Assembly: GCA_023376005.1 (NCBI GenBank)
Contig: CM042151.1
Location: forward strand, 78,514,696 to 78,578,695
DNA length: 64,000 bases
DNA from: Doryteuthis pealeii
Taxonomy: Eukaryota > Mollusca > Cephalopoda > Myopsida > Loliginidae
Direction: 5' to 3'
In this document: positions 12,764 through 23,086 of the stretch, piece by piece
Position numbering within the stretch: the first letter of the stretch is position 1
How the letters are laid out: each line of letters begins with the position of its first letter
The notes under the pieces: generated by a model
Databases searched by the model: none
What the model was told of the DNA's origin: nothing
Seen by the model: the letters and a program-made list of their open reading frames with translations, nothing else
Program-made: the position numbers and the translations under genes

Positions 12764-12885
12764 GTGGATTATTGTTGGTATCAACCAGACAGTGAGGGAG
12801 TCTATCCCCTTTTCAGAGGTGCTAAACTAGAGAGATTGTTTTTACATCTGAGGTAAACCACCACATCTACCATCTGTTCCTCTAA
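12764..12885 (-). mobile_element. SINE tail, minus strand
   Basis: Inverse of the tail of the full SINE at 17889-18148 (landmark GGGAGTCTATCCCCTTTTCA). It abuts a plus-strand SINE head head-to-head. The same pairing occurs at 30240-30440 and, inverted, at 62533-63372. Confidence 0.65.
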
Positions 12886-13001
12886 TGACTTTTTAAACAA
12901 GAGCTTAGTCAGGAGTGAATTCACCTAGGATCCATAAGGTTCTGGGTTCAATACTGACCCTAGCCAACTCAGTAAATGAGTAGCACAGCTTGGATCTGTG
13001 C

Positions 13002-13994
13002 TGTTGAAATTTTGCTATCATTAACAAAATTCAGTGCAAGTAACAAAATAAAAGATACAGGCAAATTTTACACAGAGGAAAATGAATAAAATAGATGAGC
13101 AAAACTCTTACAATTAAATTCAACTATATTTTTATTTAACAATATCACAACTCTACTGATCTGCTAAGTTACACTGATTTCCTCATGCACGTATTTTTTG
13201 CTATAACACAAAAAAAATTACATATAAAAAACAAACAATACAAAAAATATCATTACAAAATTACTTGTCATTAGGCTAATGGTGAGAGACCCGAAATAGC
13301 TTTTGGTTGGCACTTGTTGGCTTTAGTTGCGACAGAGAACTCTGAGTTTTCTTTGTTCTTTCTGTTCTTTCTTCTTTTCTTCCTTACATCATTTCTTTCT
13401 TTCAACTTTTCTCTTTTCTTTCCTTCAAATTTCATTTAGATTTGTTCCTTCAATATAACTGAGATTTGATCATGAATCTCTTCACAAAATTCATTTGCTT
13501 CTTCCTCAAAGAGGCAATTCTCAATATTCACCAGGACGGTCACGCCCCAAAGACTGTTCTTTTAAAAGTAGTTCTTCATTAAAAGAAAGGAAAATGAAAG
13601 AAAATTGTTTGGACATCAGTCCTAAGCTGTCTAAAAAATCAGGGCTCCTCTGCTCAGAGAGCTAACCAGCCCTCTCTGCTGTTCACAGTAGTTCAACCAA
13701 ACAGGGGGAGGGGGTGCTTTTTAGCCTGAGTGAGCCTTTCTCTCACCTCTGCTCACAGCGGTACCCAAGCTGAAAAAGAACCAGATATGTCTCAAGAATT
13801 CTCCACGTTCCCTCTGGGACGTCTCAACCGACCAATCACAGGCCTTCTAAAATTCACTCCGCGAATTTCCAAAAAAGGGACTATGGTATAACCAACAAAA
13901 AAACAATTCTTTACAAAACTTCCCCTCAGAGGTGGAGGGGGGTTATTTGTTGCAGCTATTTCATCGAGCTTTCCCCCCCAAAAAAATTTCTACA
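13002..13994 (-). mobile_element. LTR-like element E, copy A, with an internal insertion
   Basis: The ends are TGTTGAAATTT...AAATTTCTACA. The inverse paralogue at 62047-62532 is only 486 bp because it lacks 13213-13723. In the paralogue's orientation there is a CCAAT-box pair (GATTGGTTGG) and AATAAA-type signals near the 3' end, which suggests a solo LTR transcribed from the minus strand here. The 4-bp flanks are degenerate. Confidence 0.5.
13213..13723 (-). other. 510-bp insertion absent from the paralogue, short minus-strand ORF
   Basis: Present between CACAAA and GCCTGAG, which are adjacent in the copy at 62.3 kb (inverted). On the minus strand it holds a short open stretch of about 37 codons (landmark LFEEEANEFCEEI), then a purine-rich tail. 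It could be a retrocopied transcript fragment or an original part of element E lost from the other copy. No product is recognised. Confidence 0.35.
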
Positions 13995-14130
13995 CCGCAG
14001 TAAAGAGCTGATGGTAGGTGATGCGCTCCACCTCAGATGTAAAACAATCTCGCTGGTCTGGTACTAGTAAGAAGGGGATTGATTTTCTTATTGTCTGGTT
14101 GGTATCAACAATATAGACCACTTCACAAAA

Positions 14131-15094
14131 TTTACATTACAAGAAATCAAGAAGTTGTTTAGAAATAATGGCAAATTTCTTATACATATTTCTTCAAGAT
14201 ATCAATCTTTAGAATATCAGTTTTATTTAATTATTGATTAATTGAAATTAAGAAAGTAAATATTAAACAAACCATACAATTTAAGAACAGGTGTTTTAAT
14301 ATATTATCCATATTCACTAGTCTTTATAACTGTGCTTTGAATTTCTCTAAAAATCAGGAGAATGGTTAAAATTAGCTTAAGATCTGAGTAAAATGTCATA
14401 AAATGCCAATTATTTGCTCAAGTGATCATTCTTAGAATATTTTATTCTTATTTATTGATGTCTTAAAATTAAGAACTGATTCCAAAAAAGAAAGAAAATG
14501 CATACAAGATATAGCAATATAAATCTCAAAAAATAACTTTCATTCAATTAACTTTTTATTCTGCAATTTTATAGAATACAAGTAACTGTATAATACGAAA
14601 ATAATGTACATGTTTGAATCGAAGATTTTGAATGATATTTTTGAAGGCAGAGAGATTGTTTCCATTTAGATGAATGAATCTAATCTGAAGGAATATCAAA
14701 ACCAAGGCACATTGTGTAACAAAACACAAGAGAATGTCTTATTTTATATTCAGAACTTTTTAGAACATAATAATTAAAACTTAAAAGATATTACATTTTT
14801 AAAATTCTCTGAATAAACAATTTTCTTTACTATCAATGGGAAAACTTTCAATGTGACATTTTCTACCTAATTGTGTAAGTAATTTAAGTTTTAAAAAATC
14901 TGGATCCAACAAATTTTTTTTAAATTAAGAGGTTTCTTTTTTTTGTATTTTCTTTTAACAATTTTTAGAAACCAAGGGGCCCCTGCCTGGGGCTAACACT
15001 TGATTCTTTAATAAATAATATTTCTATCCTAAGGATCATTTTAGCTGCTATTTGTACTTTATAGCAGCTTGGTTTACCAGCTATTGTGTCAGGG
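14131..15094. other. Duplicon segment F, AT-rich part, copy A
   Basis: Closely repeated at 31381-32254 and, inverted, at 48100-49260. No ORF or RNA recognised. The high similarity shows that the ZNF copies spread together with their flanks. Confidence 0.6.
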
Positions 15095-15405
15095 TCTTTT
15101 TTAAAGTTTTGCTTTACCAACTGGTATGATATTGATTTCTTTCAGTGACCAAGTTGTTTTTAGGCCATCTTGAGATCTTGATATTTTGTAATTTTTTCCT
15201 GCTCATCTCAATTGAGGCCATAATCATTTGGGACATCTACATCAATAATGAACGCAGTTTTTGCATGTTTATTCCGGATGACAATAGCTGGTTTAAAGAC
15301 CTTGTCTTTTATATATCTGCCTGTCTAAATTACTTCATCATAGAACACAATCACCTTCCCATTTGATGTTATTGGTGGAGGCTTGTATTCCCAGATGTAC
15401 TGTGA
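15095..15405 (-). pseudogene. Retrotransposon C-terminal fragment downstream of ZNF copy 2
   Basis: On the minus strand, interrupted by stops, it reads like the C-terminal part of a non-LTR retrotransposon polyprotein: an ITKYQDLK motif and an IIDVDVP stretch of the PD...D type. Equivalent fragments follow each ZNF copy whose 3' end is in the window (32680-33051, 44170-44481, 61805-61995). Family assignment is tentative. Confidence 0.55.
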
Positions 15406-16386
15406 TCAGTCAAGCTGGATTTCTCCAGATTTTCCAGTGGAGATATTTACATCTCCTGCATGTTTTTGCATGTGATTTTTTAAATTGGAACTCCGTGAAA
15501 AAGCTAAACCACAGACTTCACAAGTATAGGGCTTCTCTCCAGTATGTGTTCGCATATGTCTTTTTAAGCTGTAATTTTCTGAAAATCCTGATCCACATGT
15601 TATACAAGAGAAAGGTTTTTCTCCTGTATGTGTTCGCATGTGTCGTTTTAAGTCGTGATTTTTTGAAAATCGTGATCCACATATACAAGAGAAAGGTTTT
15701 TCTCCTGTATGTGTTTGCACATGACTTTTTAATGTTGAACTAGAAGAAAATGCTGATCCACAAATCTCACAGGTGTATGGTTTCTCTCCAGTGTGTGTTC
15801 GCATATGTGCTTTTAAAACTGAATTGATTGAAAATGCTGATCCACAGACTTCACACGTGTACGGTTTCTCTCCAGTGTGTATACACATGTGAGATTTCAA
15901 ACTGGAGGTTCTTGAAAATGCTGATCCACACACTTTACAAGTGTAAAGCTTCTCTCCGGTGTGTGTTATCATATGACTTTTTAAACTTGAAGACCATGGA
16001 AAAGTCAGTCCACAAACTTCACAGGCATAAGGTTTCTCTCCAGTGTGTAATCTCATGTGTACCTTTAGATTAGAACTTTCTGTAAATGCTGATCCACACA
16101 CTTTACAAGTGTAAGGCTTCTCTCCAGTGTGAACTCTCACATGTTGTTTTAAACTCGAGTTGACTGAAAATGCTGATCCACATACTTCACACATGTAGGG
16201 TTTCTCCCCAGTGTGTGAGCGAATGTGTGTTTTTAAATGTGATATCTGTGAAAATGCTGATCCACATATTTTACAAGAGTAAGGTTTTGTGTGTTTACGC
16301 ACATGTGCATTCAAAATTGAACTCTTAGAAAATCCAGATCCACACACTACACAAGAAAATATCTTACCTGCCATGTGTTCTTGCAT
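15406..16386 (-). CDS. C2H2 zinc-finger protein, copy 2 (11 fingers)
   Basis: 326 codons, uninterrupted in one exon. The start MQEHMAGKIFSC is the conserved start of copies 2-4. Eleven C2H2 fingers occupy residues about 10-312, joined mostly by TGEKP, but the first linker is shortened to HTKPY. Finger 9 has lost one codon, giving CxC (FSCICG) instead of CxxC, so zinc binding there is doubtful. The short tail NISTGKSGEIQLD differs from copies 4 and 5 through a 2-bp deletion that changes the frame of the last codons. No KRAB, BTB or SCAN domain is visible in the exon. Expected to be a nuclear DNA-binding regulator; target unknown. Very similar to copy 3, with differences concentrated in fingers 9-11. 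Confidence 0.9.
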   Translation of the reverse strand: MQEHMAGKIFSCVVCGSGFSKSSILNAHVRKHTKPYSCKICGSAFSQISHLKTHIRSHTGEKPYMCEVCGSAFSVNSSLKQHVRVHTGEKPYTCKVCGSAFTESSNLKVHMRLHTGEKPYACEVCGLTFPWSSSLKSHMITHTGEKLYTCKVCGSAFSRTSSLKSHMCIHTGEKPYTCEVCGSAFSINSVLKAHMRTHTGEKPYTCEICGSAFSSSSTLKSHVQTHTGEKPFSCICGSRFSKNHDLKRHMRTHTGEKPFSCITCGSGFSENYSLKRHMRTHTGEKPYTCEVCGLAFSRSSNLKNHMQKHAGDVNISTGKSGEIQLD

Positions 16387-16946
16387 TTATTTTTACTTTT
16401 TGTTATCATAAAAATATATGGAAAATGATCATCCATGCAATGGACCAGAATTACATTTGTATCCAGAGCCACAAAACTGAAGATTTCTAATCAATGTAAT
16501 TTTAAATTTCTAATCAATGTCTTTAATATTTATATTTATATCTGTGTCCTGTATTAGCAAGTATTTTTGAAATTGAACTGTCTGAAAATCCTGATCCACA
16601 CACTATATATGAGAAGAATTTAATGCTAGAGTGGTATCTATGTCTTCAAATCAAATGTTGTTGTAAATCGTTATCCAGACTCCACAAAATTGTAGTACGT
16701 AGATAGATTTATTTTCTATCAGAACTTACTGCAGATGTTCATGTAAAAACTTCAAGAAAAAATTTCTAACGTGTGTTTGGATTTCTGTTTTGAAAATATA
16801 TTGAAAATAATCATAGATGCATTACACCAGAAAAACACTTGTATCTGGAGGTACAAAACTGATGATTTCTAATCAATTTTCAGTAAAATTTTAAAATGCT
16901 GTTTGGTCATCAAATGAATTCATTCCTTCTTCAGTACAATTGATAT
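16387..16946 (-). other. Leader exon of ZNF copy 2, with decayed zinc fingers
   Basis: The 3' splice acceptor AG is at 16948-16947, after a poly-T tract. The leader is about 380 bp longer than in copies 1 and 4 because its first part is duplicated (compare 16425-16500 with 16800-16880). Between the two parts lie relic fingers: 16563-16621 reads VCGSGFSDSS with the first Cys changed to Tyr, and 16641-16692 is a second relic with stops. The upstream frame MNSFDDQTAF is kept. Confidence 0.6.
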
Positions 16947-17888
16947 CTGTAAAAAAAAAAAAAAATTAAATAAAACAGCATCTTCATTATTTACAATCAT
17001 AAATCTATAATATAATTCGTGCTTCAATAACTAGCATAACTTATATCCTCTGTAAGGTAATGAACAGAATTTGTATGCAACACATTTACAAATAGAATTA
17101 AAAGCAAGATAATCTAAATATTGTATAAACTCATGAAGGGACCGATTTAGCTCCATAGTAATTTGTACACATTTATATGGTTTCAATATGTGAACACATT
17201 ATTAGTTCTAGCAAATATATGCACCCTCCGGGTGCAAGTATTTAAGTTTTAATGTAATGAAATATCGTATCAAATAAGAAACGCTAATGAAACTAAATAA
17301 GAATGCAGATAAAAAGATTTGAAACAGAGGAGGGTATAATCGAAAAATAGAACAACTGAAATTTACTCTTCCATCATTCTCGTCTTTCATTGTTATTTTT
17401 TCTAATTTAAATATTTAGTTAAAAGAGGAAGTAAAGAATAAAATGACAGTTATCTTTTCTTGTTAATGGATTTCATTTAAGATTTATTGAAGAGATTTTT
17501 GCTTATATTCATTAAAATAAAACCAAACAGTTAGAAATCAATAATACTAAGCATATATTTATTAAAATTACATTTTTAATATCAATATGCAAATTAGCCT
17601 TCCTGTTCACACTGGAGACCGCTATTTTGTTGTATATATAAATACAATTGCATGTTATTAGTATGTAGATATGGTTAACAGTATTAATTATGTAAAACAA
17701 TTTTATTAATAATTGAGGTTAAAATAAGGATAAATTCATGGTGAATGTGACGTCAATTACTAAGGGAATTGTGACTTGAGTAGTAATTTAGTTTCGGTTA
17801 CAGACAGAAAAACACACAATCTCCATTATAATAAGATTAGACAAGAATACTGAAAATCATATAAACTAATACAAATTACCAGTATTAG
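16947..17888. other. Upstream (intronic) flank of ZNF copy 2
   Basis: AT-rich. Segments match flanks of the other copies (17140-17200 matches the inverse of about 60080-60135; the stretch before 17888 matches the inverse of 42430-42530). No gene seen. Confidence 0.5.
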
Positions 17889-18148
17889 GGGCTGGGTTAG
17901 CTCAGTCTGTAGAGCGTTCGGCTAGAAACCAGAAGGTTCCTAGTTCGATACCGGTCCTCGCCAATTCAGCGTATGAGTAGCACAGGGATCTATGTGGTAA
18001 AGTAAGGAGCTGATGGTAGGTGTGGCGCTCCACCTAAGATGCCAAAAACTATCTCCTTGGTCTAGCACTATTGAAAAGGGGATAGACTCCCTCAATGACT
18101 GGCTGATATCGACTTTAGGCCGCCCCGACAACTTTACTTTTACTGCAG
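17889..18148 (+). mobile_element. Full-length tRNA-derived SINE
   Basis: 260 bp. The head is tRNA-like: A box in TTAGCTCAGTCTGTAGAGC, B box around AGTTCGATACC. The body carries GAGCTGATGGTAGGTG and GGGGATAGACTCCCTCA, and the end is ATC/TTT-rich. The paralogous flank near 42460-42530 (inverted) lacks it and reads straight through the junction, giving an empty site between TATTAG and ATAG. No convincing target-site duplication remains. It is the reference copy for the SINE fragments in this window. Confidence 0.8.
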
Positions 18149-18182
18149 ATAGAAATACTTGAAACCATGTAAATGTGTACAA

Positions 18183-18317
18183 TTTACTAATTACTAGTTT
18201 AATGTAAGGGAAAAGGAGATAGACTCCTTTGCCATCTGGCTGAAACTAATAATAGGCCACTCCACTGTCTTATCTATCCCCCCTCTCTCTTTATATATAT
18301 ATATCATCATCATCATG
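18183..18317 (+). mobile_element. SINE tail fragment with (TA)n and (ATC)n
   Basis: AATGTAAGGGAAAAGGAGAT through AATAGGCCACTCCACTGTC, then CT, TA and ATC runs. The ATC run is also the 3' tail of the minus-strand LINE that begins here. Confidence 0.55.
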
Positions 18318-19912
18318 TCGCGCGCGCAGCACAGATATCCATGACAATCTTTCGCCAACCTTCCCTATTACTCATGGACCCTGGGAGGTCCTCTGTGTAG
18401 CATCCAGAGTCTTCGCATAGTTGGTCAATGTAGGTCCTTAGTGGGCGTCCTACGTTAGCATGTCCATGTGTTGGCTTCCACAGGAGAACGTCACTTATGA
18501 GCTCATCCCTGCTTCTCCAGCAGTGTCCTGCATGTCTAGTCTGTCTCATTCAGATGGTTTGTGAGATGGGTGGCAGGTGACCATATAGTTGCTTCTTTGT
18601 GGGGTGCTGCTTCCATGACTTGTTCAGGACTGCTCACAGCATTCTTGTGCAGGTACCATCTAGCTTATTCTCGAGGCGCTTTGTCAGGGTCCAGGTGGTG
18701 CAGCCATACAGCAGCACTGATATAACCACAGCCTGGAAGAATTGTTGCTTTAGCTTGTCAGTGAGATTGGATCTCCATATTACTGATAGTCTGTGGCCGC
18801 CCACGCCTTTCCTATTCGTGTATTAACATCGCTTTCTGTGGATGAGATATTACTACCTAGGTAGGTGAACTGTTCTACTGGCTTAAGAGGCTTACCGTCA
18901 AGTGTGGAGATGTCTCCTTTCTTTTTGAAGCACATGAACTCTGTTTTCTCGGAGTTTACATTAAGGCCGATATTTTTTGCTGCCTTTTCCAGGCTATGCA
19001 GTAGGGACTCAGCCTGTGCTGATGACCTTGCGCTTCTTGCAGACACACTGTCTACAAGAAGTGCAAGGTCATCAGCATAGTCTGCATCTGTGACTGTGTA
19101 GGATATTGTCTGCTTCTTGCCTTTCTTAGTGTAAAGCCTTTTTTTTTAATGGTATCTAATGATGTTCGAAGTGCATAGTCTAGGCATATTATAAATATAT
19201 ATGGTGCTAATGTATCTCCTTGTAGGACTCCAGCGGCAATATCAAAGAAATCTGTGTCGCGATCAGGTGAGCGTACCATTGCTTTAGTGTTTTTGTAGAG
19301 CATCATTATAGCGGCAAATGTTTCTTTAGAGAGACCATATGCTAGTAGTATTTGTTCCATTTTCCCTCTGTGTATGAAATCAAATGCCTTGGAGAAGTCT
19401 ACGAATAGCAGCGTTGCCTTTAGATTCTTTGCTCGGACCCCTTCTATGATCCTTCGAATGGTTAGGATCTGGGAGGTTGTGGATCGATTTCTGCGGAATC
19501 CGTTTTGGTTTTTCCAAAGGATTTTTTCAATTTCGGGTCGGATGCAGTTAAGAAGAAGGGCATTATATATTTCAGCTGCTATAGCAGTAAGAGTTATGCC
19601 TCTGTAGTCTTTAGTGATTCCGAGGTCTCCCTTTTTGGGGAATGGAAGGATGCATCCTTTCATCCATTTGTCTATTCTATTTTGTCTATATACTGCATTG
19701 CAAAACCTAAGCAGTATATCATTGAACTTTCCTATTTTCCATACCTCAGGTGGGATTTCATCAAGCCCTGCGGCTTTTCTACCTTTTAGCTTCTTTAAGA
19801 CTTCATTTAGTTCCTCTATTGTGAAATCTCCAAGTTTGATATCTAGTGGTCTATCTATGATCTTTTGGGTTTTATTTTCTATGATTTTAGTTTCTGTAAG
19901 TGGTCTTTCCAT
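18313..19912 (-). pseudogene. LINE reverse-transcriptase region, frameshifted
   Basis: RT motifs in order: FPKKGDLGITKDYRGI, NGFRRNRST, LLFVDFSKAFD (catalytic Asp), GVLQGDTLAPYIF, then a frameshift near 19100. YADDLALL is read in the next frame at about 19085-19050. A 59-bp inverted duplication (19018-19076) follows the YADD motif and adds about ten residues. Downstream segments are at 19046-18780 and 18549-18313 (RHAGHCWRS...). Reverse transcription of its own RNA would be its role; this copy cannot encode a full enzyme. Confidence 0.8.
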
Positions 19913-21507
19913 TTCTGGAGTCTATCTTTTTGGCTGGTTGCCTTTAACTTTGATCTAGAGGTACTTTTCCTGCCACTGAATTCATTTACTGTTTGCCATG
20001 CTAATCGCGACTGTCTATCCTCTACTGATTGTCTAATATTATTTATCTGTACTTGGATGTACTCTATTTGTTCTTTTTTGTATGTTTCGGTTAGGTCTAT
20101 CTGTGCTTTCTTAAGGTTGTGTAGATTGGTGCTAGTTGGGTTTGGTTTATTGTGTTGGGCTGCTTTTTTAAAATTTTTTCTCTTTTCTCTAACTGCTTCT
20201 GTCTCCCATGGGACAGAGTGTTTGGCTCTTTCTTTAGTCAGTACGCCCTCAGCTGCTGCTTCTAGGTGTGCATTGACAAAGTTTTTGTATTCCTCATTTG
20301 CAGTGTAGCTTTCAGTTGCTTTTTGGAGGATATCGAATTTGTTTCTTACTGTCACAGTGTAGCGATTGCATATATCCCTGTTGGCAAGTGTCGACCAGTC
20401 GTATTGTACAGACTTATTAGTTTGTTTTTTGTTTCTATGTAGGCTAAGTCGTAATTTTGCTGTGACTATTCTCTGGTCGGAGGATACTCCTTCAAAGGAG
20501 GAGTATGCTTCACAGTTCATTGCACTATTTATCCACTTTTTATTTATTAGGATATAGTCTAATTGGGCTTTTGTATTGTTTGGGTATGTGTAGGTCCATA
20601 GTTTGCCTTTTCTTTTTTGGTATTTTGTATTTAAGCATACCAGCCTGTTCTCAAGAGAGAACTCAGCTAGGAGTTCTCCATTTCTATTTGGGATGTTATG
20701 TAGTCTGTATTTATTGTTCTCGTTTTTGCCTATCTGCGCATTCATGTCGCCCCCAACGACCAGGACATTGTGTTTGGGAATCTGTCTGCATAGGGAGGAC
20801 AGCTCATTATAGAACTTTGTAATGTCCGTTTCTTCGCTGACATTAGTGGGGCTGTAGCATGAGACTACTGTCATGCAGGGATTCCCATTAAACGTGGCGC
20901 ATATAATTCTTTGTTGGATTCTTTCTACACTGTTTAGTGCTCTTATAGCTCGGGGACTGAGGAGCATTCCTACACCGCCCGTGGTGGCATTTATGGAGTT
21001 TTTCCACGCAGATGCCGATACAAATGTCCATTCATTACCCGTTTTGTGATATCTTATTGCTAGTTCACTATGATAAAATCTATGCTCTTGTATGCAGATT
21101 ATATCTATATTTTTATCCACTGCAGACGCAGTTAGCTTGGGTAGTTGGTTTATTGTTTTTAGTGTTCTGACGTTAAATGTTGCTAAGTTTAAGGTTTGAT
21201 TACACCTTAGTAGGTGTGTTTTACTCCTAGGTTCTATGGTTGTCTTTTTAGATATGGTTTTCAGAGCTACAACATTGGTAGTGGGTGTGTCTTGTTTGTC
21301 TGCTCTGGATGTGATGCGGTTTGTGTGTGTTTGTTGTTGTTGGAGTACTGTAGCAGATTTTTCGACACAGGCCAACACTCGAACCCGTGGACGTTGAGAC
21401 ACTGTAGCCAATTTTCCGACACAGGCCAGTGTTTGAACCCGTGGACGCGCACCTTTATCAGCGAGAGTGGCGATACTGTATGATTTGATATTTTTGTGTA
21501 CTGTCAT
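19879..21507 (-). pseudogene. LINE apurinic-type endonuclease and linker ORF (542 codons)
   Basis: Exonuclease-endonuclease-phosphatase fold, which nicks target DNA to prime reverse transcription. Visible motifs: LATFNVRTL (Asn), CIQEHR (Glu), SCYSPTN, GGDMNAQIG (Asp, Asn), LDYILI, and SSDQRIV where the family usually has SDH. The catalytic His therefore appears to be Gln, reachable by one base change, which should disable nicking. The first 60 or so residues hold two copies of a repeat of about 18 residues (RPRVQTLACVGKLATV and RPRVRVLACVEKSATV). The C-terminal part is basic and helical. It overlaps the RT segment (ends 19912) in another frame, so the single polyprotein is broken. Confidence 0.8.
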
Positions 21508-21840
21508 AGGTTAGGTTGGCTCGATGTCATCGATACTTTTCGGTGGCTAATTTGACTTATCGATAGATGCCAGACTTAGAGATGAGGAGCAGTAAATTCC
21601 TAATTGAACTGTTTGATCCCGGCCGTTGGCTCGCTTTTGAGCTCATCCACCCAGCATCATGTGAGGTACACCGTTGGCCCATTTAGGGTTCGTCCGCCGT
21701 GTCTCACATCCACCATGCTGCTACCCGTGGTTTCAGGTGTTAACCCACCGTATGGTATGAAATTGGTTCGATCTTGAACTGTTGTCCGAGAGGGAGAAAA
21801 AAAAAAAAATTCTTTCCTCCTCCAAATTTCGGCTGGGTAA

Positions 21841-22169
21841 GCCAGTTTTGTTTATCATTCCTTAAGTACTAAAATTAACCTGAAATAAGCGAATGTGCTT
21901 CACTATTTAAATATTAATGTATGAAAATAAGGTAAATAATCTTAAATATTAACTTTCCTATTTCATTGAAATTTTAAACAGTATGTATTTTTGTTATAAT
22001 TCGTTCTGGTTAAAAGCTAGCATTCCTCAACCAACTCCTAGACAGCATTCCCCCCTCTATAATATTGACATCAGAAAGAAACAAAATAGATAGGGGGGGG
22101 GTCTTACCTTCATAACCTAAATAGGAGGGTATATGTGGACTTTAATCAAGTTAAAACTTAAAATAGGGA

Positions 22170-22172
<3 letters not shown>
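21841..22172. other. AT-rich non-coding DNA
   Basis: No gene or nameable repeat; a short G run lies near 22094-22101. Confidence 0.4.

Positions 22173-22256
<84 letters not shown>
22173..22256. repeat. (TA)n(GA)n microsatellite
   Basis: About 19 TA units followed by about 22 GA units, capping the inverted SINE tail of block C. Confidence 0.95.
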
Positions 22257-22258
<2 letters not shown>

Positions 22259-22912
22259 GACAGTGGAGTGGCGTTTATGAGTTTCAACCAGACTAGTCCC
22301 CTCTAGTTATGATACACTCTAACCCTGAACTATAATATGGGTCCCTCACTCTACTACATATCAATTTTGATAAAGCACTGTCCATAGAAAATATATGAAA
22401 CCTACACATCCGGGATCTTCAAATAAGCTTTACAGCAGTCAGAAGATTCAGCTGGAGTACACACCAGCTCTTAACTTCAGCAAATCTCATATACTTTATT
22501 GTGTTATGAACTGAATTTATATACAATTGTTCTCCAATTAGAATTTAATGGAAAAGAAGTTGAATACTTGTATTTTTAAAACCTTTTTAGTTTTATTTAT
22601 TACAAAATTATGTGAAAGACTAGATGTACACTGATTTATTTAAATATTTTAGCCTCATTTTTCTTATTCTGTTTTAACTATTCATTGTATGAAATTAATA
22701 ATTTTTTCTCTATTCTCTTTTTAATATCCTGCAATATTCATGCCTCTTCTGTCAAAAGAATTCATTACAATGCAAGATAAGTTCAGAAACTGGCCTGGTT
22801 GGGTCCTTTGTAGGGTTAAAAAACACTGCTTAGTTTTTTTGACCCTGCTTCAGTCTAGTATCAGTAAACTAGGTTACCTAAGCACAAATAAGGTTAAACT
22901 AAGTCTTTCTTG
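22257..22912 (-). repeat. Duplicated block C, copy 2
   Basis: Inverted SINE tail (22257-22400), then the AT-rich block repeated at 3397 and 36282. It ends in the 8-bp duplication TGCTAGGT (22913-22920) that borders the hAT insertion. Confidence 0.65.
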
Positions 22913-23086
22913 TGCTAGGTCAGAGATCATTAAACTTTTTCCATGGTGGGTCAGATAACTGAAAAAAATAATGAGCACGGGCTATATTATTATTGTTTTC
23001 GATACTTACTAGCCACAATGAAAGCTCTGAGAAAAAGATGTAAAACAAAATCTATCTTTCTATGTTATATTCATGGATGAGTGGTG

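Larger units (their letters stand above)
12893..14130 (+). mobile_element. tRNA-derived SINE split by an LTR element
   Basis: The tRNA-like head (12893-13001, with GGTTCTGGGTTCAATACTG over the B box) and the body/tail (about 13995-14130, GAGCTGATGGTAGGTG) are the two halves of one SINE of the 17889-18148 type. The LTR-like element at 13002-13994 separates them. The unbroken join is visible at 31255-31275 (GGATTTGTGCAGTAAAG). Confidence 0.65.
18313..21840 (-). mobile_element. Nearly complete APE/RT non-LTR retrotransposon
   Basis: About 3.5 kb on the minus strand: a GC-richer 5' region (21508-21840), an endonuclease ORF (21507-19879), an RT region (19912-18313) and a (GAT)n 3' tail. Fragments of the same family lie at 10812, 11390, 29466, 34786 (-) and 49381 (-). 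An RTE-like or related clade is likely from the APE-RT layout without RNase H, but this was not tested. Frameshifts, an active-site substitution and a local inverted duplication show this copy is dead. Confidence 0.8.

Noticed and set aside
15363..15743. Long open frames antisense to the ZNF arrays (also 33078-33488, 43509-43916, 61303-61833)
   Set aside because: The repeated HTGEKPY/CxxC codons leave the opposite strand open by chance. The peptides are the same repetitive shadow in every copy and lack any fold.
17889..17962. A functional tRNA gene
   Set aside because: The tRNA-like head is part of a SINE, does not fold well enough by eye, and is joined to a SINE body.
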